A stretch of 64,000 nucleotides of DNA. Source: Ottelia alismoides (Eukaryota > Streptophyta > Magnoliopsida > Alismatales > Hydrocharitaceae). Below the pieces are notes generated by a model. It searched no databases. It was given only the letters and a program-made list of their open reading frames with translations, and was not told the origin of the DNA. Positions 1 to 10,160 of the stretch are shown piece by piece. Made by a program: the position numbers and the translations under genes. Position 1 is the first letter of the stretch. Each line of letters begins with the position of its first letter. Location: assembly GCA_037367405.1 (NCBI GenBank), contig JAZKJV010010609.1, positions 310,001 to 374,000 of the forward strand. The letters run 5' to 3'.

Positions 1-20
1 TTTCATCACTCTTGTTGTTG

Positions 21-55
21 CCTATACTTAGGGCTTCTTTTACCCTAAGTATGGG
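21..55 (+). repeat. Athila 3' UTR stem-loop
   Basis: Inverted repeat: arm CCTATACTTAGGG (21-33), 9-base loop, arm CCCTAAGTATGGG (43-55), followed by GGA. It is the same element as the stem-loops at 17075-17426 and, inverted, at 34463-34807. One position is a G.U-type pair. Confidence 0.85.
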
Positions 56-504
56 GGAGTGTTGTGTACATTCTACTCTATTTCTTCTTCAATCTTCATA
101 TCTCTTTTCTTCTTTCCCTTTTTCTTTTTCTATTGAAAAGGTTTTTCCCCTTTTTGTAGTCTTCTATACTTAGGAAGTACTTGGTCTTAATTATATACTT
201 TTAAATTTAAAATCATTTGCTATTTTTAATTGAATTTATGAATATTTTGTACATACTATTTTCTGATTGGTCCACGGTGGATCATTGACTTGGGTCAACC
301 CCCTCTTCCAGTGCTAAACCCGACCCGACCAACCCGTCGGACCCTCTTCTCCCAATTACCTCGATCGGGTCCTGCATCCTCGTGCCCCGAATTTCCATCT
401 ACACCTTCCCCATGGATTCAAGATCCATGCGGATCCCTAGGGAAGTGCAGATCCTTCTCGGATTGCGTTCCCTATCCCGTTTCTTCCTACCACATGGGAT
501 GTTC

Positions 505-512
505 TATAAATA
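505..512 (+). promoter_or_regulatory. TATA box of LTR promoter
   Basis: TATAAATA at the end of an LTR U3-like region, about 245 bp before a CAG|GTATCC site. This is the same layout as the complete Athila LTR (TATA 6161, CAG|GTATCC 6418). No expression can be inferred from sequence. Confidence 0.55.
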
Positions 513-984
513 CTTCCATCACCTCTCCAGCTCCTCAACTCGCGTCGCACCCCTTTCTGATACCCTAGATACCTTCGCCGTAGTGACAACCGTCGAAGGC
601 CACCCTTGGTGCTCGGAGAGGTGATGTGTAGCCGACGCTCACCTATCATGGCCAGAGAACCGCCACAAGGAGCCTCCTTCACTAGTCGTAGCATGGTCGA
701 GGCCACAACCTCGCCGTCCAACTCCCCTAGAGCTCAGGATCATCTTAGGACCTTCAGGTATCCTTCGTTTCATTCCTAGCTCCTTTATTTGCCTAATCTT
801 TCATTTACCCACCGTCGTCGCTCCGCCGGCTCTGACCAGCGGGTCGGAACCCCGTTACTCTCATTCACCCGCTTAGATCGACGCACCTGCTCACCCTCCA
901 TCTTCTTCCGCATCTTGATCACCCTGATCTTCGATCCTCGCATCGAGATTAGGACATGGGTCTTATTGACACGATTTTTCACAG

Positions 985-2619
985 TTTAATAAGTTGATTT
1001 AATCAATTCATTGTTTTCCCATGATAAATCGAATCAAACAAATGATATTACAACTACGAGCACGATGAATGTATGCAAAAAGTATGCGGCAAGTAGAGGA
1101 TCGAATCCACTAGGACCAAGCAAGTTCGCAATTTTAGTTCGACATTTAACACATAAATTGATAAGTGAAATAGATAAAAGGCAATTTGGAAAAGAAATAC
1201 TTCAAAGATATGCAATCTAATTAATAGAGAAACTAAAGGCTATGCTTGGAATACTTGACATAAAGGAGATTTCATGATCTTGAATGCAATCGACATATAA
1301 ATGAAGATAAACAAATAAAGAGAGAGAGAGAGAGATAATGTCCTTCTCTTGCACGGGTGGGATGGTGCAATTTTACCTTGTGGGAACGGCCCAGACGAGG
1401 GCGATTGGCATGGAGGATGTTAACGTGTGGAGGAGGGTGACACGTTGGAAGAGGGCCGGGAATGAAGGTGTTGCGTGGTGGCCGATGGTGACAGGAGGTG
1501 CACCCATTGGCGGACGGTGGACGATAACGTGCGCGGGAGGCACTCGCTGGAGGAGCGACGTTGGAGCACAGACGAGGGGGTCGCAGGAAGTGAGAGTTGG
1601 TGCGAGGTGGTGTTGCACTGGAGGGCGTAGCCGCTTGCCGTGCGTGCAACGACTTTGCGGGCTGGAGAAGAAGGCCCGTGCACAGCAGCGTCAGGGTGCG
1701 CACAGCGGGTGTATGAGCAGGAGAAGAAGGCTTGCACGAGGGAGCTGGTGGCTGGACGAACGCCGATGCGCGGCGGAGGAGGATGCGCGAGTTAGGTGGC
1801 ACACAGATGAGGAGGTCGCAGGAAGTTAACGCCGATGCACGGTTGCTTATCGTGCGCGCAGCGGCTGTGCGGGCAGGTGGTCGTCAGGGTCGAGAGAGAA
1901 GTCGAGGTTGCCAGGAGGAAGAGGACATGTGAGGGAGGTGGCGAGCGTGAGTGGGGGGGATGCGTTCCTTCCTGCGAAGACAATGAAAATAGAAAGAGCG
2001 AGTGTTGCGTGGGAAGTTATCGGGGGTAAAAAGGCCTCTCCCCTCATGTGTCGTGCATGGTCTGCAAATGAAGAGAGAATAAAGACAAAATTTATTAATG
2101 CATGGGGAAGGAATGCATAGGGAAGGAGTACGTGGGGCTCCATATGTGCATGGGAAAGGGGATACACGTTGGAGGTTCTATACAAGAGAATAGTAATGAG
2201 TGGAAGTTCTACATTAACCCCCCTCCCCTTTTCTTTCCAACAATATGTAAGAGGTATTTGTAGAGCCAAATCAATATGTTGGATTCTTTTTCAAAGGCTA
2301 TATAATTAAATCCAATGCACTTTCATTTTCTCATTTACTGTAGATAATATATTCATGGATATTTAGTATTAAATATATTCCCATCATATATAATCCATAA
2401 ATAATATGTGAATGGAGATTTTTGAGAATATTTTATCTGGATATGAGCTTCCAATTTATGTTATGATTTGCTTAATTATGTGTAATTAAGATGATTTTCT
2501 CCTCTGCAAGTATGTAATAAATAACATGTGGGTTATGCAAGATTGAAGATTATATGTCAAATATTGAGCTTGTTCTTCGTATAATTTTATCATATTATAC
2601 CAATATATTGTAATCATCA
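985..2619 (-). repeat. Putative LTR (3' LTR of a minus-strand Athila-like element)
   Basis: The right end is 'aatcatca' at 2612-2619, directly followed by a 'ctccatgctta' stretch. Read on the minus strand this is a polypurine-like tract followed by TGATGATT, as at the other Athila 3' LTRs here. The left part (1060-1130) contains 'ggatcgaatccactagg', similar to the 'gtgtcgaactcaggga' motif in the U5 of the minus-strand LTRs at 29340 and 36950. The centre (1330-2010) is GC-rich. The left boundary is unresolved (985-1013) and the sequence is not close to the other LTRs, so this is inferred from its ends. Open frames at 1272-1829 are chance frames in GC-rich DNA. Confidence 0.4.
1321..1336. repeat. 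(AG)n microsatellite
   Basis: Short run of AG dinucleotides inside the putative LTR. Confidence 0.8.
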
Positions 2620-4261
2620 CACCTCCATGCTTAGATCTTACTACTCCCGAGCAAGAATAAGATAAGTAATAATGAAGGACAAGGAAAATAGCCAATATAG
2701 ATTGGGTGAGGGTTTGCAGCAGACATACCCACAAAGTCTCGAGTTTTTATATCCTTACCACAAAAATACACAAACTTCAGTAGAGTCGACCCATGGATTA
2801 ATGATTTCTTCGAATTGTCAACTTGACTTGAGTTTTGTAGTTTAAACAGCCTCTCAGTTCCAACAAAATCAGACATGGTTTCAGAAGGTCGATTAGGTCA
2901 TCTCTTCATGAAGAAACAAGTATTCTCTTTGACTTTGAATGGATATAAACAGTGTTAGTGATGTTTTATCTTTCGTGAGTCAAGAGAACGAGCTAACAGC
3001 ACAATCTATCAAGGTACCGAATGATTCCCTCCACATATAGCCTCAGTCCTCACCTGAATTCAGGCATATTCTCTTTTCACCCAAGTATGTCAGCATAGAA
3101 AAAATAGGTCATGGTTTATTAGAGAATGGGACTTAATTTTTGGGTTTTCCGTAGACCGCTTTGGTCCGTTGCTCTCCTTTTTTTCCTTTCGCAGAGCATA
3201 ACCCTGGGCCTCTTTGGGCCTCTTTTAAGAAAGTAGGAACCATCATTGGGCTGCTACCATGGCTTTTTGGTGGAGAAGGGTTATTTGGTGGTTTTCTATC
3301 ATTGCTTTTGCTTCGCACACTTTGCATGATTGGTGATTTTTGGCATTCTTTCGTATTGTGATATGCCTTTTTGTGGTGTTTTTGTTTTGGGTTTGGTATC
3401 AAAGGTAGTATCGGCTTAATATTGACTTTGGAGGCACGATACTGGCTTATTTGCTGACATACTTAGACTAGAGAGATCATTTTGCCCCTGAGTCAAGTTC
3501 CTTCACTGACTATAGATAAGGTTCAGTCATTGGCACAACCAAGAGGACAACTTCTCACCTCAACTAGATTGTAATTGTATCTCGTAAAATAAACTCAATT
3601 AAGCTAAGTGCAATGTGTAGTTGCTTAATATCCACGGAAGAGTTTAAGAGTGCTACTAGTTGCTTAGGTGATCTGGTTAGATATAGAAGTTCATTCACCA
3701 GTAGAGTTAGTGGAACTGAGAGAATAAAGTCCATATGGACCTGAGGAAAGCTTAAAAACTCATGCCTAGTGAAATTCTAATGGAATTAGGTGGATTAGGG
3801 TCAACTCAGTGTTAGTCTATGATATATGCAATGAAGAGCTGATTTCAAAAAATAGGATAAAACTAGGAAGGATGTATTTTTAATGGTTTTGTTGCTTTTT
3901 GAAAATAATTTTAGGGTATTTTTGCAAAATTTTTGAAGATTTTTTCGAAAAGAATGCAGTTTTGAAAACTATGCAGACACACCCTCCCATGCTTATCAGA
4001 ACCATGTCCTCATGGTGAAGACAAGGTGTAATAGAAGGACCAAAAGAAGGGGTGAGTGATGTGAAAAGTATTTTTTTATAGTAGTGTGGAGGTGTACCCC
4101 CATACTTATCTAATGCAATGTAGTAAAGATAAAAGATACCTGTGAGAGGGGGGACTCACGAGAATGCATGATTTAACACCTCAGCTTGGCGATGTTGTGG
4201 TTCATTTTTCCTGCAGAAGGTATGTTGTGCAGACAGGCATAGGACCAGATGGTTCAACAAC
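2620..4261 (-). other. 3' UTR of the disrupted minus-strand Athila element
   Basis: No coding sequence is recognisable between the integrase C-terminus (ends about 4262 reading leftwards) and the LTR-like end at 2619. It retains traces of the Athila 3' UTR signature: 'cccccatacttatc' near 4096 and 'ccatgcttatcagaaccatgt' around 3987-4010, which corresponds to the long-range stem at 34307-34390. Open frames at 3133-3402 have no known domain. Confidence 0.55.
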
Positions 4262-4970
4262 AGGTTTCAGTCATTGACCATTGACTCTAAAAGTGGCTTT
4301 TGTGTGTAGGTCACATATTTCTATTGCATCGTTATCAAAGACTTTGGTTACAATGTATGGTCCTTTCCACTTCGATCTTAGTTTCCTGGAAATAGTTTCA
4401 ATTTTACATCGAAAAGCCATACTTTTTTATTCTCTTGAAATGTTTCCTCAAAATGTCCGCATCATGTCATCTTTTGATTTTCTCTTTATACAACAAGTTG
4501 TTGTCATAGGCTTGTGATCTCAATTCTTCCAGTTCAGATAAATCCAATAGTCTTCGCTTTCCAGCCTCATCATAATCCAAATGGCATTTCTTGATTGCCC
4601 AGAGTGATTTGTGGTGGATTTCAACTGGTAGATGGCAAGGCTTTCCATAGACAACTGATATGGGCTCATTTCTAAGGGTGTGCGGATAGCTGTGCGGTAG
4701 GCCCAGAGAGCAGAAGGTAAGTGTTGAGACCAATATTTACGATCAGAGCGGACAATTTTCTGGAGGATGGTCTTGATTTCTCGGTTTGATAGCTCAACCA
4801 TTCCATTGGTCTGTGGGTGATAGGAAGTTGAGACACGATGTTCGACTCCATTCCTTTTGAGTAAATTCTTAACTGAAGCATTCAGAAAATGGGTTCCACA
4901 ATCACTAATGATCACTTTAGGTAATCCAAATCGAGAGAAAAGGTTGGTCAGGAATTTGACAACAGTGGCG
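4262..4970 (-). pseudogene. Athila integrase, C-terminal half (interrupted by the nested insertion)
   Basis: Ty3/gypsy integrase inserts retroelement cDNA into the genome. Reading leftwards from 4970 the frame gives the second catalytic Asp in 'IISDCGTHF', the 'YHPQTNGMVELSNREIKTIL' segment containing the catalytic Glu, then 'ALWAYRTAIRTPLEMSPYQL'. A frameshift near 4690 moves the continuation ('VYGKPCHLPVEIHHKSLWAI') to another frame. Near 4300-4370 a GPY-type module ('SKWKGPYIVTK') is readable. The 5' part of the same domain lies at 22676-23200. The two halves are contiguous if the 4971-22675 element and one copy of TGGCG are set aside. A dead remnant of the Athila clade. Confidence 0.9.
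4966..4970. repeat. Target-site duplication, left copy
   Basis: TGGCG directly before the 5' LTR; the identical TGGCG is at 22676-22680 after the 3' LTR. Five-base duplications are normal for Ty3/gypsy integrase. Confidence 0.92.
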
Positions 4971-6160
4971 TGATGAATACTCATTCATCACTCTTTATTC
5001 TTATAGTTTAGCTACAAAAACCTTTGCAAATGCATGTAGATATGTGTAAATAGAAATAATTACCAAAAGCATGCATTGTGTAAAAACCTATAATTAGCAT
5101 GTTTTTGTGCAAAAATAAAAGAATAAAGATTAAAAAGAAAAAGAGGGAAATATTTAGAATAAATATTGAGCAACCTAACCCAAGGGAGGGCTCAGCATGG
5201 GCCTGACCGCATAAAAGCCAAAGTAGAGGGAGATAGGGGCTCATGTGTGTAAATATTTATAAATAAATAAAAATTTTCCTCACAAAAATTTCTAAAATAT
5301 GCTTGTAAAAACTTGTACATATTTATAAGTATAAAAACAAAAGAAAAAGATAAAAATCAAAAAGAACAAAAACACCCCTTTCATCATGTATATGAACCAC
5401 TCTTCTACATTTATTTAACCTTGTAAATAAATAAAATTAATTCCCAAAATTTTTGTAAATATTCTATGTTATAAAATGCAAATAAATAAAATAAAAACAA
5501 TCAAAACAAAAATCAAATAAAAATAGCAAAAATTAAAAAAACACAAAAATATATTGTACATATACCATGTATATAAGTGTATATATGTATTTATTTTACC
5601 TATATATATAAATAATAAAAATAAAATAAAAATACCTTTTTATTCCTTATTTTATAATGAAAATAAATAAAATGTGAAATAAGGATAAAATTGCACAAAA
5701 ATAATAATTAAAAAATCAAAAATTAAAAACCCTATATAGTGTACATATACCTATATATTACATACTATGTCTATACCTTATTTTTATTTCTAAAAATTAA
5801 TTAAAAATCACAAAAAATAGAAAAAAAAATAAAATAAAAATATTTCATGTTTTAAGTTTTTATTAATTCGATCATTTTCTAGCCTAAAATAAATAAATAA
5901 GAATTTTGTGCTTGGCGGCTCCTGATTGGTCCACGGGGGTTTGTTGACCCCGGTCAACTTCCCCCGCGGACCCTCTTCCACGCGGATCTGGGTGATGGAC
6001 CCGATTTCTCCCTTTCCTACCCGCTTGATCCGACACCCATTTCACCAAACCCCGGGTCCGACTTCATCACGATACACCCGAGACCCTCGCCAGAGCCACC
6101 CATCGAGATCTGCGCTCCTGATTTCCCTACCTGCGCGATTCTTTCCGGATCACCCCCACG

Positions 6161-6167
6161 TATAAAG
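6161..6167 (+). promoter_or_regulatory. TATA box of the 5' LTR promoter
   Basis: TATAAAG in 'cccacgtataaagccgagc', upstream of a GC-rich presumed R region; the transcription start would be expected near 6190. The partner LTR has it at 20210-20216. Confidence 0.75.
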
Positions 6168-6420
6168 CCGAGCTCCGCCACCCTATTTCCCTATCTTTGG
6201 CCATTCGAATCCTTCACCTGTGAGCTCCAGTGAGTGCGCGAGAGTGACAGCTCGTGCCCGGTGCTGTCGAAGCGAGGAGAGGAGGATAGACCATCGATCC
6301 GGCGAGCTACGTCGTCGCTGCTCCGCCACCAGCAGGAGTACCGAGCCACGGAGGGAGACGCTCCTCGAGGCAACGACCAGGAGCTTTCCCAGCTCCTCCC
6401 CAGTCTCTTCGTCCACCCAG

Positions 6421-8089
6421 GTATCCATTTCGCTCCGCCTTTTCCTTTAATTTTCGATTACGCCCAAATCGCCGTTCCGCCGCATTCCATCGATTCCGAC
6501 CATCCAGTAGATAGATTCGATCATCGGACCCCACAGACACCTTCGCCCCCTTCCGACGCACCTTCTTCACCCCTCCATCCAACCCAGCTCGCACAGGAGC
6601 TGGGAGCCGAGCTCCTCCGTCTACCCCCTTCGCCGGAGCTCGCCATTTCGACCTACAGCTCACCGTCACCCCGCCTAACTAGGTCGAGGCACTTTGCCCT
6701 CGACCCGCGAGTCTGCTGGAATGTTTTGCAGGGTCCTACGAGTCCATCTGAGGACTTGGACCGTTTGGACCAGCAGCTTGGTCTCCGCCGACCTCACCTG
6801 GGCTCCTCGGAGCTCCGTCGAGCCATCGGAGGCCACTAGTCGACGCGGGAGCCCACAGAGCTTCTTCTCCGATCTTCAGAGGCCCGCGCGGAGGACGGGA
6901 GCGCACACAGCAGGCAGGCGAAGGTCGTCGGCCATCAGTTCTTCCACGACCTCCAGACACCGTTCGATCAGCCCTCCTGCTCCAGATTACATCGCGACCG
7001 TCTGTTCGTGGAGCTGCAGCCACCGTCAGATTCTTGGAGGATCGATCACAACCGTTGGATACTCGAGGGTATAAGCTCCAGAGCAACAGGACCGTCCGAT
7101 CTCCACGTGGAGCGCCCTCGCCCGTTCGATCAGGCCGAGCATTCTCAGGGTTGCGGCGCCACCGTCCTCACCCGTTGGATCAGCTACGTGGCGCACATCC
7201 GGCCTTCGACATTTAATAAGGGGTATTTACCCTTAGGCCCCTCTCCTTTATGCAATTAGTCTTTAGTCCTGTAAATACGTAGCACAGTTGTTTACTTTTT
7301 GTCAAATTTACACTGTGGACCCTGCACTTTATTTTCCTTGCATTTATGACCCTGTGCGTTGTATGACACGTGCGTCGTCACGTGTTTCTCTGGTTTATTT
7401 GCAAGACATGCCCCTGTAGTTCTGGTTGTTAGCAGTTGAATGAAACTTTTAGTTTATTTGCATTTATACCCCTGTGCGTGAGATATTTCAACATGTGCGT
7501 GATATTTTGGGTATTTTGCGAATAGGGCCCTGGACTTTTGGTACCTGTTACCAATAAGTCCTTGGAACTTATTTTCATTACATTTGGGTTCCTGAGTGCC
7601 CCAGACACGCACGTGGCGCGTGTTTTGCTGGGTTAATTGCACCAGACCCCCCAGACTCTCGGGTATTTGCACTTTGGTCCCTGTGCACTGTGCCCTCTCT
7701 TTATTTTTGAATAAAATAGCAAATTACCTCCAAATCCAACGAAAATTGGACACATGGCTCCTGCCATGGTGTAAAATTTTCGAGGATTTTTTAGTACATT
7801 TTTGTTTTCATTTGATATTTTATAAAATTTAAAAACCTCTATTTTCTTCACTGTCTAACTTTAAAAATCACAAAAAAATATTGAATAGTGTCTAAAAATT
7901 ACAAAAAAATTGTGCACTGTCCCCTTTGTTGTGTTTGATTTTCTAGCCAATTTTGGCTATTTTCCATTACTGAAAACCACTAAAAATTGAAAAGTACCTA
8001 AAAACTTATGAAAATTCTAATAATTAAACCAAAAATCCAAAAATAGAAAAATAGGTGCCTAAATTTTCCTTGTTTTATTCTCTTTACAG
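6421..8089 (+). other. Possible leader intron inside the LTR
   Basis: The donor-like site is CAG|GTATCC at 6418-6426. The acceptor-like site is a T-rich tract ending 'ttctctttacag|g', with AG at 8088-8089. The enclosed DNA turns strongly T-rich, as plant introns are. The donor sequence is identical in the diverged LTR fragment at 755-763, and a matching acceptor ('cttcttctatag|g') lies at the corresponding position of the LTR fragment at about 25278-25290. A second acceptor-like 'ctacttcgtag|g' lies at 8434-8445. This is an inference from signals only. Confidence 0.35.
7366..7385. promoter_or_regulatory. Paired G-box palindrome in LTR U5
   Basis: ACACGTG-CGTCGT-CACGTGT: two CACGTG cores in a perfect inverted repeat. 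CACGTG is the classic plant bZIP/bHLH G-box. The same arrangement is at 21415-21434, 24692-24709, 30077-30093 and 30173-30197 in other LTRs. Confidence 0.6.
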
Positions 8090-8645
8090 GAAAATTACAT
8101 CCCAGCTAATTTGGGGGCTTTAGATATTTTATCTAGGCCTTTTTAGCTCGGCTGGATAGTACCTTTGATTTCAGCTACTGTTTGATTTTTAGAAAATTAA
8201 ATAAACATCAGAAAATTCTCAGAAATTCACCAAAAACACTAAAAATTATAAAACACAAAAAAATATTTTGTTAGAATTTTTGATTGATTTTTAGTGCATT
8301 TAATAATTTGTTGAAGTGTGTGTTTGTTTACTTTTCTTATTTTCTTAATACATTAAAAAATCCAAAAAAATATAAAATAATTAAAAAACCACTAAAAATA
8401 TTTTCTTCTTTTATTTTATTTCTCTTTCTGACTACTTCGTAGGCCGAGAGGCCAACCCGTGCTCCTTGAGTTCGACCCTGGTCGCTATACAAGGTTAATC
8501 TAATAGCAGGACCGCTTTCGCGTTTTTGATCGATTTTGTCTATTATTAGTGGTCTGATTTTTCTTGATTGACATAGCTAAGTGATCGAGGTCACAACGAC
8601 CATCTAGATACCTTTGCTTAGTCACTCAGCTACTATCTATCAGAA

Positions 8646-8663
8646 TGGCGCCGTTGCCGGGGA
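8646..8663 (+). promoter_or_regulatory. Primer-binding site, tRNA-Asp type
   Basis: TGGCGCCGTTGCCGGGGA, three bases after the LTR end. It is complementary to the 3' end of plant tRNA-Asp and is the characteristic Athila minus-strand primer site. Confidence 0.93.
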
Positions 8664-10160
8664 GCACGGCTTAGTAGTTTTTGTTTTGGCTTTATTTTTT
8701 GTTTTCGCGGCTCTTTCAGAGCTCGCGGCTTTTTCGTGGATTTTGTCTATATTTTATTTTTGTTTTATTTTCTTTTATTTTCCTTTTCTTTTATTTGATT
8801 GTTGTTTTATTTTGAGTGTTTATTTTATTTTGCATTTTTGCATGTATACCCTTATTTTTATTTTCATTTATTTTTCTCTTATCATTATTTGATTATTTCA
8901 GTCTGACCACTTGTCTCTCTTTCTTGCGAGGGCCCGAGGACCGCGGAGGCGACTTTCGAGGAGCCGACGCAACCGCAGGACTTGGAGGCGGCTCTCTTCT
9001 TTACGGAGCCGCAGGAGAGAGTGAGAGAGAGAGAGAGTTGAGTGGGTGAGGTTTTAGATTAGGTTTTATTTTGATTATTATTGTAATAATACAGGTACTC
9101 AGACTGGACACTTTGGACTGTGGTTGGACTTAGCGGGTCTTTTTCGCCGAGCACCAGTGTGCTCGGGGGACCCTTAGGAGTTTTTTTCGTGGTTTTTTTT
9201 ACGCAGCTTTGTTTTCTTTTCTTTTTACTGCCTTTTTCGGTGTTTGCGCGGTTTTTCATCGAGCCCCTAGCCTTAGGATTTTCTCTTGCTTGTGCCGTAA
9301 TTAGTAGGGTCCCCACACCTAATTATCTGCTTGCTCCTATAGTACGCTTAATTGGACCTATTAATAATCAATTAATAAAAATAATCAACTCATCTCCTTC
9401 GTAGCCTGCGTGCCGCAGCTCACCCTGTAAAGCGCTTTCTCCTACCCCCGATTTGTCGGGCAGAGGAGGGGTGGGCCAAGACCGGACCCTTTGGCTCGGA
9501 GGTCGGTGACCGATTAGACGGTTCTGCGAGTAGAATTGCTGATCTAGGACTCGGTTTTTCCCGCTGCATCATTTAGGTAGTTTATTTCCTGTCTTTAAAT
9601 TCTGCACGGATCACTTGCATGTAGAGTGCTGGAGGCAAGGTACGCATTTCTATCTCAGCATGCATCATTGATTTCATCGCGCATCGGCTTTTTCGTCTTC
9701 TCCCCCCTGTTTTGGATTAAATAACCAGGAGAACTGAAAAATTCGTTAGGCCTTTGTTTTTATTTGAAAAATATTAAAAAGAAAAATCATAAAATTGGGA
9801 CTGGATAAAACTATTGACCCTAAAAGACACTCACCATGAAAATTTGTCTTGGGGAGAGCAACCCCCTCATTGTTTGGTTTGGATGCGCGAGAGAGTGACC
9901 CGCACCCTAGGTAGAGCCCTCCGGTGTTATTCCCGACTAATTACCGATTCTTCCGTGCGGGCTAGTCGGTTGGGGTAGCATCGGGTATCCTAGCAGGTCA
10001 CGTAAGCGCTCTGATATCTTGTGTGTTCACCTAATAAAAATTGACAAAATAATTTGACCGAGCTTTCACGGTCTTCAGCCCGCGTTGTGTTGGTGAACCG
10101 GGGGTTTGCATTTTGATTATAGTTTCTCCAGATCTCATCCGCACTACTCGCCAGATCAAG
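8664..10160 (+). other. Untranslated leader between PBS and gag
   Basis: About 1.5 kb with no convincing gene. It contains T-rich stretches (8680-8900), a short GA repeat near 9020-9035 and a stem-loop motif at 9844-9866 shared with the minus-strand copy. Frames at 8614-8892 and 9120-9404 are low-complexity. Confidence 0.7.
9844..9866 (+). promoter_or_regulatory. Conserved leader stem-loop (candidate packaging/dimerisation signal)
   Basis: The core GGGGAGAGCAACCCC can fold as a 4-bp G/C stem with a purine-rich loop. The 23-nt segment recurs with one base different in the leader of the diverged minus-strand copy (28570-28592, reverse complement), at a similar place between PBS and gag. A function in RNA packaging is inference. 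Confidence 0.5.

Larger units (their letters stand above)
1..984 (+). mobile_element. Fragment of plus-strand Athila-like element (3' UTR fused to mid-LTR)
   Basis: Bases 1-180 resemble the post-integrase 3' UTR of the complete Athila at 4971-22675, including one of its stem-loops (21-55) and a second half-arm near 168. From about 250 the sequence matches the middle of that element's LTR ('ctgattggtccacgg' here, compare 5921-5935), followed by a TATA box and a 'CAGGTATCC' site at 755-763 that also occurs at 6418-6426. The polypurine tract and first ~900 bp of LTR are missing, so a deletion joined 3' UTR to LTR between about 180 and 250. Similarity fades near 985. The short open frames here (290-624 and 437-721) have no recognisable domains and look like chance. 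Confidence 0.7.
4971..8642 (+). repeat. 5' LTR of the Athila element
   Basis: 3672 bp, beginning TGATGAATACTC and ending CTATCTATCA, matched along its length by 19020-22675. U3 is AT-rich (5240-5900). A GC-rich block (5920-7200) holds the promoter. U5 is T-rich, with a loose series of 'tttgca..cccctgtg' phrases (7320-7680). A 201-codon open frame at 6234-6839 recurs in the partner LTR, but it lies in stop-poor GC-rich DNA with no known domain, so I do not call it a gene. Confidence 0.95.

Noticed and set aside
1272..1829. Overlapping long ORFs on both strands
   Set aside because: GC-rich low-complexity DNA with four frames open and no recognisable motif; probably LTR interior.
6234..6839. 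201-codon ORF present in both Athila LTRs (also 20283-20888)
   Set aside because: It lies in stop-poor GC-rich LTR DNA, several frames are open at once, and the two copies agree only because the LTRs are recent duplicates. No known domain.
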